Positions 11,501-22,076 of a stretch of DNA of 64,000 nt are shown piece after piece. The stretch lies in contig CM059971.1 of the NCBI GenBank assembly GCA_030490835.1, forward strand, positions 44,316,012 through 44,380,011, read 5' to 3'. The translations under genes were made by a program, and so were the position numbers. The stretch's first letter is position 1, and the number at the start of each line of letters is the position of its first letter. The notes beneath the pieces are model-generated. The model ran no database searches, had not been told where the DNA came from, and saw nothing but the letters and a program-made list of their open reading frames with translations. The DNA comes from Annona cherimola. Its lineage: Eukaryota > Streptophyta > Magnoliopsida > Magnoliales > Annonaceae.

Positions 11501-13137
11501 AGGGGGGGAGCCTGGGTTATAAGTGGAGGCCGCCAGGTACCTTAGTGTGGCCCCTTTTGGGGAAGGACGGGATGCGCGTGAACCCAGAGGGGCAAAACCG
11601 TGCGGGCCAAGGCCAAAAGCGGACAATACCTTACTATTAGGCCTGGGGCGTTACAAATGGTATCAGAGTAGACTCCCGACCTCCAACTGATGGTGTCCAG
11701 CGGGGACGCTGAAGCCCTAAGGGGGGGGTCAATGTGATATCCCACATCGGTTAGGATGAGAGGGGGAGTCTGGGCTATCAGCGGTGGCCGCCAGGTACCT
11801 CAGTGAGGCGCCTTTTAGGGAAGGACGGGATGCGTGTGAACCTAGAGGGGCAAAACCGTGTGGGCCAAGGCCCAAAGCAGACAATACCTTATTGTTAGGC
11901 CTGGGGCATTACATTACCATTTTTACAAAATTCAAAAATCTGCTTTAAATCCGACTGTCCAGTTGCCTCTCTAAGTCACGTCCCTTGCTGCCCATTTTTC
12001 CAGCACTTTTTCTCCATTTTTAAAATTCCAAAATGTGGGTAATTTATTACCTAATTACCCCTTAATTCATGCATTAATTTGGTATTAAAAAAATTACCAA
12101 AAATTTCAGAAATCACACTTAGCATTGCTCGTCAATTGCATGCAACAAGATGTCCACTTTTTCACCTTTTCATGGCAGCTGTAATTCACGATTTTTCTTG
12201 GATTTTTTCCACATAATTGAATGCTCATTTATGTATCCCAACATGTCAGCAATATGTGTGAATTATTTATAAAATAAAAAAATAAAAAATAAATAGCAAT
12301 GCAGCCCATGGACGTGCTTGCCTTGGACACCTCACCTATGCTCACTTGAGCACTCATAGCTTCATCAATTGTGGACATTCATTGCTGGGATTTTATTTGG
12401 ATATTTGAATTTTATATTAATGCATAAAATACCTTAGAAATGTGCTGCATTTGACACCTCAACTCCCATTAAAACCATGCAACTATGCATTGTACTCTAG
12501 CATTAATTGTTGGATACTTTTGAGGTGCATTAGTCAACCATGCTCACCTCTTTCAATGCAGGTATTTTCCCAAAATTTCAAGCTTAATCTAAGCTATCCA
12601 AAATATGCATCTCATAATTTCATTCAACCATTTCAAATTTCATCTCAATCCTATTTTCCTAGCTCCCGTTATAGCCATTTAAAGTTAACGGTTGAAATTG
12701 AAATATGATCAATAAATCATAACCCTCATTTCATCAAGAATTTTCATAACCCAATAATTCCATAATACCAAGCCCAACATCGTCAACTACCATATCAAAT
12801 TTCTCTTAAATCCGCCTTATAGGTGTTGAGTTATGAATTTTCTAGTATTTTTCCACTTAACTTGTCAGTTATCATATAAATGCTCATAATTCATATTAAA
12901 TGAATTAAAATGATTTTTCATGATGTATTTACACATTTAAATCAACAACAATTTACTATAATCCCATTGTCCCTTATTAGCTCAAAATGATTAATCACAT
13001 CATTATTGCTAATCCTTAACCCTAATTGCAGTAATTAGAAAAATCACATAAACATCCAAAAACTCCATTTAATCGTATATAAATCCCATGTACATGTTCA
13101 ATGCACACATTAATCCTCCTTAAGTTGGGGTTTCACA
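8502..13137 (-). repeat. Solo LTR 'B' of the long-LTR family, TSD caatg
   Basis: On the plus strand it begins TGTGGCGCCCC and ends GGGGTTTCACA, so it is inverted relative to C and D. Perfect 5-bp duplications caatg flank it at 8497-8501 and 13138-13142. There is no primer site, polypurine tract or second LTR, hence a solo LTR left by LTR-LTR recombination. Without the TRIM inside (11219-11913) it is about 3.9 kb. It shares the 115-bp 3' end with the other family members and has a GC-rich island near 9120-9290. Small open frames inside show no known motif. Confidence 0.88.
11219..11913 (+). mobile_element. TRIM in tandem form: three 181-bp LTRs, two internal domains, TSD ttacc
   Basis: Three LTRs of 181 bp each lie at 11219-11399, 11475-11655 and 11733-11913. 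Each starts TGTNATATCCCACATCGG and ends GGGGCRTTACA. The two internal segments (about 75 bp) begin with AATGGTATCASAG, which resembles an initiator-tRNA-Met primer site, and end in a G-rich tract (AAGGGGGGG). Perfect duplications ttacc are at 11214-11218 and 11914-11918. This fits a terminal-repeat retrotransposon in miniature, with no coding capacity. The LTR start resembles Cassandra-type TRIMs, but I see no 5S rRNA promoter boxes. Confidence 0.9.
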
Positions 13138-13681
13138 CAATGTTTAGGAATGGGCCTAAGGATTTGGTGATGAAAAACTAGATTTTTGGGTGGATTTGGG
13201 TGGATCTAAGAAAAGGGGAAAAGTGATAACGAAATGGAAAATGGAAAGGATGGAATGGAGAGGTGATTTCTTGATGAAATGGAGTTGGATTGGAGTTGAA
13301 ATGGCTTGGAATCAAGGGAAAACAAATTGGAAATGAGAAAGGGGCGCAAGCTCGGCGCAGGGGCTCGGTGTTAGGGTTTAAAACCCTAACTCGAGCCTTA
13401 TAAACCCGTAAGGGTCGCTTTGTCCACGACCCAGCGCCGGGGCACCACCATGCGGCGCCTAGGCTCTGATGTTCTTCAACAATTTTTTGAAATTTTTGCT
13501 TCCATGAACTTGAACTTTTACTGCTTGGAGTGAAGTCATTGTCTTCCTCGCTGGAACATATCAGGATTTTGAGCTCTTCGCAAAAGAAATCCTACAAAAT
13601 AAAAAAATATTAGAAAGGACCAATGGGTTGCCTCCCATTCAGCGCTAAGTTTATTGTCCTCAGCCCGACATTCCATAATGG
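13138..13681 (-). other. Non-coding internal region of Athila-like element
   Basis: This sequence lies between the end of gag and the env-position leader. On the minus strand it holds GGGAGGCAACCCA (about 13625-13640), typical of the inter-ORF region of Athila/Tat elements, and a partial palindrome GGCGCCTAGG at 13454-13463. There are no pol sequences. It is the upstream half of the leader cut by solo LTR B. Confidence 0.6.
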
Positions 13682-14042
13682 TTAGCCAATTCCTGCTCTG
13701 TCAAAGTTCCTTCCATACGGTTTGTTCACTGGAAGTTCAGACCTCTTCCTAGCCTCTTCAAATGGATCTGTTCGCCTCTTTCTTTGAATTTCATAACGAC
13801 TATAGAAGAGTTGTTCCTCAGGGTCTTGAATTAATGATGGCTTCAAGGATCTGATTTCCAAGGCTATGCATTGATCACTTAAGTATTGCTGCACCTGAAT
13901 TTCAGGAAGACCAATTAGAGGTATGTTGATATGAGAATTTTCAACTTTCTCCAATATATCAACCTCTATTTCTTCATCAATTTTCTCTTCTGCTTCCTGG
14001 CTTTTCATTGGCTCAACCAATTGTTCAAGAATGAATTGAGGT
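13682..14042 (-). pseudogene. Gag relic of Athila-like element, C-terminal part
   Basis: Acidic, coil-like coding sequence (EEKIDEEIEVDILEKVE) ends at a stop at 13682. The frame is continuous with 30639-30069 when element C and one copy of the gaggt duplication (14038-14042) are removed, which proves the two parts were one reading frame. It resembles the C-terminal tail of Ty3/gypsy Athila/Tat gag. No protease follows. Confidence 0.72.
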
Positions 14043-17000
14043 TGTGATACCCGGACCCAAGTAAGACTTACATATATGCATTTGGCATATATAAATGGAT
14101 TATGTATGATTTAGATGAATTATGAATGATTTTCTTTGGAATATTGATGATTTGTTGCAATTAGGGCAAATGGTTATGAATGATGAATATAAGCCGATAT
14201 GGGTCAATGTGATTAAAGAGGCCTAAGGAGGATTAGGGAATGTGATTATATTGGGGATAATTGCCTCATATATTATGGGTTAACTAATAGAAATTATGTT
14301 GTTAATTATGGATTAAAGGTAGCAAATGCTAGAAAATCCATAACTCAACGCCGGTAAGGCGGATTAAGATGAAAATTGAAAGGTAAGCACATAATTTTGT
14401 ACTTAATCTTATAGAAATGATAGATTATGAAAATAAGGATGAAATTAGGGTGAAAATTGATCATCACCGTCCAAAAATTCAAATGGTCATAACTTGAGCT
14501 AGAAAAGTCGGATTGAAATGAAATTTGAAATGAATGGTTAAAATTATGAGATCTATGCAATGAGAGGCTTGGATTAAGCTAATGATGATAAAATAAATTC
14601 ATTAATGATATAACTAAGAAGTTAATGAGCTAGCTCAATTAAGGCAATGTAAGTGGCCCACACATGGACAATCAAGGGGTTATTGCATGGGATTTTTGAA
14701 TTTTAAAAAAAATGAAAAATGTGCATTTTAATGACCTAGGAAACTAAGGTGAATAATGGACCAGATTCGAGTTGGTTTTTGTGGCAAGAAAATGCCAAAA
14801 AGTTAATGATAAGTGGACCCCACCAAATGGACAATAATGGAGCATGGGAGAGAGGTGCACGGTCAAGCTGCTTTTGGAATTTTTAATAATTTTTTTAAAA
14901 GGCTAAATGGACCGTAATTGAGATACATTACTAGGTAATTAAATTTCCCATTCATTAAAGCTGCAAAATGATAAAAAAAATGCAAAAGGCAGCAGCATAT
15001 GGACGTTGAATGCATGGACAGCAAAGGGAGCAAGGATGGCATGCATGTACAAGGGCTGAGATTTGATTTTTTGTGAATTTTTTTATGCTAAGTTAACCCC
15101 TAATTAGGTTATTACCTAGGGTGGTTAAATACCCATTAATTAAAGAGAAAATTAGGTGGAAAAATAGTGCAAAGGCTGCTAGAAAGGGACGTTGCATTAT
15201 GTGGGCAGATTTTGTCCATTAATGACATGGATTTTTAATGATTTTATTAAAATAAATTGCTAATTTACTTGGCCCATATTTTGCCATGTCAGCAATAGGG
15301 GATAAGAATTTCCTAATCAAGTTTAATTGCTGTGGAAAGCGGGGCCCACAAAGCTGGAAAATCCAGCTCATATCCTAGGTGCATGTTTACATGTGCTAAG
15401 GGAGAGAGAGAAAAATGCTAAGGGGAGAAACCCCCCAAGCAAGGCAGTGCGCGTTCCATTTTTTTCCAGCAGCATGAGGAGCAAGAAAGGGAGAAAAAGA
15501 GAAGAAAAAATGGAGAAGAAGAATGAGATTCAAGCTAGGAAAAATGGAGTCCAAGTTTGATCCAATACATGTGAGTATACCCTTGATTACGGGTTGAAAA
15601 TTATAATTGAAATTTTCTTAAATCCTATGTGATGTTGCTGTTTTGATGTTTAATCATTATTATATGATGATTCATGATTATATGAATTATATAAGTTAAT
15701 TTATAAAGTTCAATTTAGTGATTAATCAGCCTATATCATTTAATCTACACTTATGTGTAGTAAATCTGAACTAGGAAATAAAAATATGAAAGAAATAGTA
15801 AATGAACAAATTTTAGCATGAAAATGTTTTAACGAACTCATGATAGGGTTTTTAAGGAACTACCTAATTTTTAGCTCAAAAGGGTAAGTATGTTGGAAAT
15901 TAAAAATCTGAAAAAATCAACTTGAATAGGGTTGAATGGGTGTCAGGATCAGCTGCACCAAATGATTTTTACTAATTTTTATACAGGAAATTTTTGGATG
16001 AAAATTTTATAGGTATATAATACATATTTAGGATCACACTACAAAAATAAAAATTAGGTTTTGATTACTATAAATATACCCCATAATTTACGTGATTAAA
16101 GCTGTCTGAAAAGGGATGCTACTGTCCAGCAGAGTAAAAATACAAAAATAAATAGATATACTAAATATTTCATGCTGGAAATATTTATTTTGATTCATTA
16201 ATATAGTTTTTAAGGTATGTTAGGAATTTCAGATCAAAAATACTTTATTTGATATTAATTCAAGATTTTGAGAATTCAGTGTGCCTGAATTCAGCATTAT
16301 GGACAGCTTAAGGAATAAATCAAGCTAAATGTTAAATTCCAAGTTTTGTGATGGAATTTAACTTAAAATGGGATATAAATAAGTATAATAAGTGATTATG
16401 AGGATTTAACCTATTAGAGATGGGTTTTAGAAAGGATGAAATTTAGGGTTACGTATAAGACCTGATTTCCATGTTTTGATGTTGAAAATGATAAATGGAT
16501 TATGTGAAGTGTTAAAATGCAAAAATTCTTAAAGATATGATTAGAACACGTGGATAAGGTTTCTGTTTTAGTAAATAGTGATAATCTCAAAATTTGAGAT
16601 TATTATATGATACCTAAGTTTACAACTAAGTGCTTCAAATGAGCACCGATATGTGAAAAATGAAAACTATGTTAAAAATGATAAATGGAGGTAATGAACC
16701 TCCAAATAATGATTTAATGAATGATTATTATATTTATGTAAGATTACCCTACGTAAGGGTATTAAAATGAATGAATGGATGATTTATATGTATAGGCTAT
16801 GTGCTAAGTATGAATACCCGACTTGAAGGACAAGTAGTTCAAGCTAAGTCCAAGTGAATTTATGTGAATTGGAAAACCTAAGGGATTTTTGTATTTGAAG
16901 TTGATGTGAATAAATGAAATATTATTTTCATTTATCTAGGCAAAGGCAAGGAAAAGAATGGAAGAAAGGTATTATGACGATCTCAGGTAAGCAAGCGAAC

Positions 17001-18350
17001 TTTTCTAATCATTTATTTCTCCTTATGTGCTGAAATGATTTATCATGTTATATTGATATTTTATGAGTACATTTTAACGAACGGGCAAGCACAAATTTTA
17101 GAACTTGATGGCTTTAATAAAAACCATATGTTTTGAAAATGACGGCTTTAATGAAAAGTCATAAGTTTCGAAAAAGGATGGCTTAAGGAAAAGCCTCAAG
17201 GTTTGCTTCATGGGAAGCAAGCAAAGTTTTTTTTTAGATAAATGTTTATCACAAGTGTTTCCATGGATTGACAATGTTTTATGTTAATGGAATTGAGAAA
17301 TTTGCTTATGAGTAAGCAAGTTATCCATAAGGTTAATTTTAATAGATTTTATATTTTATGCCGATGATTTTAAGAATTTGCTTTCAAGTAAGCAAATTCT
17401 TTATGATGTTGTTTTCAAAAGGACATTATAAGAAAAAGGGTATTTTGCCCTTTTTCATAAAGAAATATAATCAGATAAGTTTTGAGTTCTCTTATGATGT
17501 TTATGATAAATGATTAAGCATATAAAAGAAAAAGATTGGTTTTCTATGTCATGATATTTAATTATAAATGATAATTTGGACATAGCCCGTATGTTTTGAA
17601 ATGATATTCGAAAAGTTTTGATTTCTTTTAGACAAGGAAATCTATGATAAAAATGTCTTGAAAAAATATTTGTATGAATGTTGTTGAATAGGATTTAAGG
17701 ATGACCAACCTAATAAGTGATTTCATAAAATGGTTTAATTTTAGGTTGCTAAATGGCATGAAAAAGACTGTGCAATTCTCCTTTTATGTAAAAATAGTGT
17801 AATAGATATGTGGACAACAATCTAATTTTTAGGTTGTGAAGAAGGAGATGGTATAATTGCATAACTTTTGTATGTAAAGGCCCTGAAATGGAAACCAAGA
17901 AAATATTAGAGAAATATATGGTTTATTTTTGAAAATCCAAAAGTTTTGAATTTCTTTTATTATAAGGGTTTTTAAGATGTATTGTTGATGAAGTATGTTT
18001 TGAATCATAGAATCACTACAATTATATGAAATATGATTTTTCATATGTAAAAAAAAATAATAAATAAAATAAAATAAAAGAGAAAAAAAAGGAAAAAAAG
18101 AGGAAAATAGGAAAATTGATGGCAAGAAAAAAAGAAGAAATTTTTTTTTGCAAATGGCTAAAAATTGTTATGAAATCACATATAACTGAGATTTTTTTTA
18201 GAAAGAAAAAAAGAAAAAAAAAGAAAAAGAGGAGGGTGAGAGAGAATTTTTTTTTAAAAAGGGAGGTTCTTGCAAAAAAAAATCTGCTCTGAAAGAATTT
18301 GGAGCAGAAATGGGCCAAGCTATTTATTATTATTATTATTATTTATTTAT

Positions 18351-18950
18351 TTTGGCTGCAGGAATCGCAAAATGAACTTCATTTATGAAGACGAGTTGAG
18401 TGGCTTCCTGGACTCTGGTGTAATTTCTGAGTTAACAGTTGCTTTCTCATAGGAAAGACCAACCAAGGAGTATGTGCAGCATAAGATGCTGGAGAAGGTA
18501 GCAGAAATTTGGAATATAATCAATCATGGAGGCTATATTTATGTCTGTGGTGATGCCAAAGGCATGGCCAAAGATGTCCATCGAGTTCTTCACACCATAG
18601 TGCAAGAGCGGGGATCTTTGGATAGTTCTAAGACAGAGAACGCCATGTTTCCAGAAGTTGATAGCTCTTAGAAAACATTTAATGAGATACAAAAGCTTCT
18701 CAATAAAACCAAGGAGAAAGTCATAGGAGAGATGATGACTCCTGCGCCTCTTAGTGTCCGTGAGAACACAAATATGGAAGATGCTGCGAGATTATTGCTT
18801 GTCACGAAGTACAGACGACTTCCAGTTGTTGACAATGATAGGAAGCTGGTTGGGATTATAATGAGAGGAAACGTGGGGCTAGCAAATGATATAACTTTAG
18901 CTTGGACCATAGACAACGGCAGGCAAGAAAGATGCAAGAAAGTGGGTTGA
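18351..18950 (+). pseudogene. Chimeric pseudogene: P450 reductase C-terminal fragment fused in frame to CBSX fragment
   Basis: One frame runs from 18351 to the TGA at 18948-18950, broken by TAG at 18450-18452 and 18669-18671. Bases 18351-18638 encode part of the NADPH-binding end of plant NADPH-cytochrome P450 reductase ([36 protein letters not shown]). The fragment stops short of the conserved C-terminal end. From 18639 the frame continues as the second CBS domain of a chloroplast CBSX1/2-type protein (FPEVDSS, MTPAPLSV, TKYRRLPVVDNDRKLVGII, RGNV to 18875). The last 24 codons have no counterpart I recognise. No introns interrupt either part, suggesting joined exons or a captured spliced transcript. 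The second TAG replaces a Trp I expect in this family. Confidence 0.88.
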
Positions 18951-18999
18951 AGCCATAGTTTGCCAAGGAAAAAGGAAGTGAGACATATAGGTATGTTGC

Positions 19000-19560
19000 T
19001 AAGTCAAAGGCGCCAAGGAGAGCAGCGACATGCAAAACTCGGTAAGCCTGTTGAGAAAGAAGCGGCGTAGGAAAGCTATTTCTGCTGCAGTTCCGGGGAG
19101 TAACTGGAGGCCGAAGAAGCAGAAATAAAGAAGGCAGAAAAGCAGCTCGTTTTCGTGAATACAATTGCATTAAAAAGTCAAAGTCAGGATTTTCAGCTTT
19201 GCTTTTTGCATGGTAGGCATCTCTGCAGTAGCAAGGCAAAAGACTGCAGGTGTTGGGTTTCGAGCTGCGTCTTGTAGCCCGGTTCCGCGCAAGTGTAGCT
19301 TGGCGCCCAAGCAAATGATATCCGCGGGACTTGCAAATACACAGAATGGGAGTTCCACGGGGATAAATCACGTGGTAACCAAACGCACGCGATCTCTCTT
19401 CACGCGGAATTTCTGCACAAAAACTGCCATGCGCGGAACTGTTGTTGCCGCTGAACTGTAATTCTACCACGCAACTAGCTGTGTGCAACGGAGTTCCGTG
19501 GGAACGATTTCTTACCCGCGGAATTGCACCCCCAGGCCTATAAATAAGACCGCAAAACAC
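19000..19560. promoter_or_regulatory. GC-richer promoter-like segment with TATA-like box
   Basis: Base composition rises sharply relative to the AT-rich LTR. Variants of CCGCGGAA/GCGCGGAAYT recur at about 19322, 19408, 19432 and 19515. CCTATAAATAAGAC at about 19538-19551 resembles a plant TATA box followed by a leader. Its origin is unknown; it could be the promoter of another captured gene or of a transposable element. Confidence 0.4.
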
Positions 19561-19739
19561 CCATCCAAAGAGGACACGACGATGGAAAGAGACAACTCAA
19601 CCGGGACGAGAGCTCTCCCACGCTGAAAGAGAAGAGAACGTGAGTTCTCAAGATATTTTTTTTCTTCTTTTAGGTAAAAAAAAAGAGTTTCTTTCTTATT
19701 AAAAAATATATATGTATGAATTATTTTCTAAAATAATAA

Positions 19740-20081
19740 TAATAATAATACTTTTCCCAACGTGGATACTCCTCAACTGGCGGGTTGAATTGACACACGG
19801 GTTAAGTATTTTTCTCCTTAAAAATAAAATAAAAAATATATATATGTGTATTTTCTATATATAAATATATATATACATATATACATATTATTTAAAAAAA
19901 ACTACTTTTCCCAACGTGGATACTCCCCGACTGGCGGGTTGAATTGACACGTGGGTTAAGTATTTTTCTTTTCTTTTTTTAAAAGAAAATATATATATGT
20001 ATATTTTCTATATATAAAAAATACACATATACATATACATTGTTTTCAAAAACCATTTTTTTTCTGCGCACGGGGTGGGTC

Positions 20082-20119
<38 letters not shown>

Positions 20120-20345
20120 GCTAAGTATTTTTTTTATGATAAAAAAAATAATAATCGTATATATATATAGGCCCGGGGTCCCGGGATCTCACGGGCCGCC
20201 ATATAATATATATACATAAAGTTATGTATTTTTATGATAAAAATATAATATATATATATAAAAGGGCCGGGGCCCTGGGATCTCACGAGCCGCCATATAA
20301 TATATATATATACATATATATACATAAAGTTATGTATTTTTATGA
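19740..20345 (+). repeat. Minisatellite with (TA)n tracts
   Basis: Two copies of a unit around CGTGGATACTCC and GGCGGGTTGAATTGACACG lie at about 19752-19811 and 19910-19968. Two copies of a GC-rich unit (GGGATCTCACGRGCCGCCAT) separated by (TA)n and AAGTTATGTATTTTTATGAT follow at 20170-20345. The first unit matches the array at 3650-3950 in inverted orientation. Confidence 0.75.
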
Positions 20346-20574
20346 TAACATTTCAAAATGTTTATCATGTTTTACTTAAAATATTTCTAAAAGAATTTAA
20401 GGAAGGTCATCCTAAAATTAGATTTCAAATGGCAACTTATTTAAAGTGGGTGCGCTCGCTTTACAAGTTGACACGGACTGCGGTCTGTGATATGTTTTTC
20501 AAAAATGAATTTTTAAAATGCAGACTTAGGTCTATGATGGTTTAAAAGGACATGGGCTGCGGTCTGTGGTTTTT

Positions 20575-20800
20575 AAACCAAACAGAATGCAGTCCGTTAG
20601 GATGATGTTTGGTGCACCAGTACAATGATTAGGCCGATTGTAGAGCACGGTCGGGATGGTCGGGGCCCACTCTACATATGGCCAAGTCACTAAGGGATGG
20701 CAGGAGGCTAGCGACGCCCTCCCTGAGATGGGAGTAGGATGAAAGAACAGCGGCTTGGTTAGCGGGCTGTTAAGTATTGATTCTCTTCCAAAAGGTAGAG
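20575..20800 (+). repeat. GC-rich island conserved in the long LTRs
   Basis: A segment with CCCTCCCTGAGATGGGAG and GGCAGGAGGC stands out from the AT-rich LTR. Counterparts are in the 3' LTR (28650-28870), D (47270-47480) and, inverted, in F (56150-56370). More distant ones are in B and in A/E. Conservation between copies whose flanks have diverged suggests a functional LTR module. Confidence 0.6.
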
Positions 20801-21100
20801 TGATCACTTGCTAATTGTCACTACTGGATGGAGAGAAATGCATTTTCTTATGTTTTGGTTTTGAAAAGCCAAAGATTGGGACATGAAAGTATATTTTTAT
20901 GAAAGTTATCATAAAGAGATTTTTATGAAATGATTACCCTAAAAATGGGATGTTTTACATAAAGAGTGTAAATAATAAGGATGTAAGAAAAAGATTTATG
21001 CAAATGCTTTTATGAAAACGGATTATGTATTTTATGCCTTGTTTGCTATAAACAAGCCCCAAGATGAGGATTATGAAAAGGATTTATCTCAAACTTGGTT

Positions 21101-21442
21101 GGACATAAGAATGTCCATTTCTAAAGAGTTTAAATGAAAAGTGTTTTTGGACTTAGAAATGTCTTTTGCCGAAAAATGCTTATATGAATGATGTTTTAGG
21201 ACATGAGAATGTCCTTCTCTAAAATGAATTTATGAGAAAAATTATTTTGGACATAAAAGTCCACTATTGAAAGACAGTTTTATGTAAATGTCTTGGAACA
21301 TTATAAATGTTCACAAAAGACTAAAGAAAATTAATTAAGAGGGTAAAACGCATATGTTTTGCCTTAACAAGCCTAGACGTGGCTTGTAGATGATTTTAAG
21401 AATGAATATTTTATGAAAGTGTTCAAGGACATAGAACTGTCC
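21101..21442 (+). repeat. Periodic inverted-repeat array GGACAT...ATGTCC
   Basis: Short hairpin-forming units (GGACATAAGAATGTCC and variants) start at 21101, 21149, 21199, 21249 and 21296, about 49 bp apart, with a further unit at 21427-21442. The 3' LTR has the same array at about 29158-29500. D (47683-48019) and F (55640-55985, inverted) have related arrays with a spacing near 40 bp in their later units. Confidence 0.8.
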
Positions 21443-22063
21443 TCATGAACAAAAGAATTTATGACAATGTTTTAGTATATCTAATGTCCTCAAGTAAAAA
21501 GGTGTTCAAAATGTTTAAGCAAAAAGTTTTTAAAGGAAACCTTGCCCTAAAAGATTAAATGTTTGCTTACTGAGTTGTCACTCACGTTTTGTTTTCCCAA
21601 ACCTTAGACAGGTACTGGGAAACTCAAGAAGATGTGAACCTAAGCAGGTAAAGAAAAGGTACATGACGGTAGCTATGTGAGTTATAGGAAATGGGATAGC
21701 ATGGTTGAAGTGCTAAGGTATGTTGATGTATATGAACTTATTTAGAATTATGAGTTCTATGTGACTCAATGATTGAATGTATGTATGCGTGGGATGTAAA
21801 TGTCATTGTAGAAAAGTATGAAGAGATGCTATGAATGAGATGATGAAATTTATTACAAGTGTATTGACGCTTGTATGATGAAAGATGTAGTGTGAAATGA
21901 AATGAATGATGATAAATAAAAGGAATGAATTGGAAATTTTTTTTGGATGAAATCCAATTAAGAACCCGCTGCGTGATCAGGGCAACAATTCTGATTCACA
22001 TTTACCAATCAACATAGTCTTGAGGTAAGGATGTGACGTCTCAGTTTGGGGCGCCACAGAAGT

Positions 22064-22076
22064 TGGTATCAGAGCA
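22064..22076 (+). promoter_or_regulatory. Primer binding site of element C
   Basis: TGGTATCAGAGCA starts five bases after the 5' LTR end. It is the standard complement of the 3' end of plant initiator tRNA-Met used by many LTR retrotransposons. Confidence 0.9.

Larger units (their letters stand above)
17987..20345 (+). mobile_element. Foreign block in C 5' LTR carrying captured gene fragments
   Basis: The 3' LTR of C reads straight from AAGATGTATTGTT into ACATTTCAAA-type sequence (28387-28410). The 5' LTR has about 2.4 kb in between. The block holds an A/T-rich stretch, the in-frame P450-reductase/CBSX fragments (18351-18875), a GC-richer segment with a TATA-like box (19000-19560) and a minisatellite (19740-20345). 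I see no convincing terminal inverted repeats or duplication, so the carrier type (Pack-MULE, Helitron or other) is open. Confidence 0.7.
14043..22058 (+). repeat. 5' LTR of element C, interrupted by about 2.4 kb
   Basis: It aligns with 24600-30068 except for the inserted block (about 17987-20345). A segment of about 150 bp at about 17235-17390 is missing from the 3' LTR. Frequent substitutions between the two LTRs show the insertion is not recent. It contains a GC-rich island (20575-20800), a periodic inverted-repeat array (21101-21442) and the family 3' end (about 21945-22058). Confidence 0.88.

Noticed and set aside
11219..11913. Cassandra TRIM carrying 5S rRNA
   Set aside because: The LTR start is similar, but I could not find 5S promoter boxes or 5S-like sequence in the LTR.
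18022..18318. Phe-rich minus-strand frame
   Set aside because: It is the translation of an A/G-rich low-complexity run.
18856..19560. 234-codon minus-strand frame
   Set aside because: It runs antisense across the CBSX fragment and promoter-like segment, has no known motif, and is explained by the GC-richer composition.
20134..20325. Tyr/Ile-rich minus-strand frame
   Set aside because: Product of (TA)n minisatellite sequence.
21101..21442. CRISPR-like array
   Set aside because: Plant DNA; the repeated part is a short degenerate inverted repeat, spacers are not unique units, and no cas genes are present.
22064..22076. tRNA gene at the primer site
   Set aside because: Only the tRNA 3'-end complement is present; there are no cloverleaf arms, and the place right after an LTR explains it.
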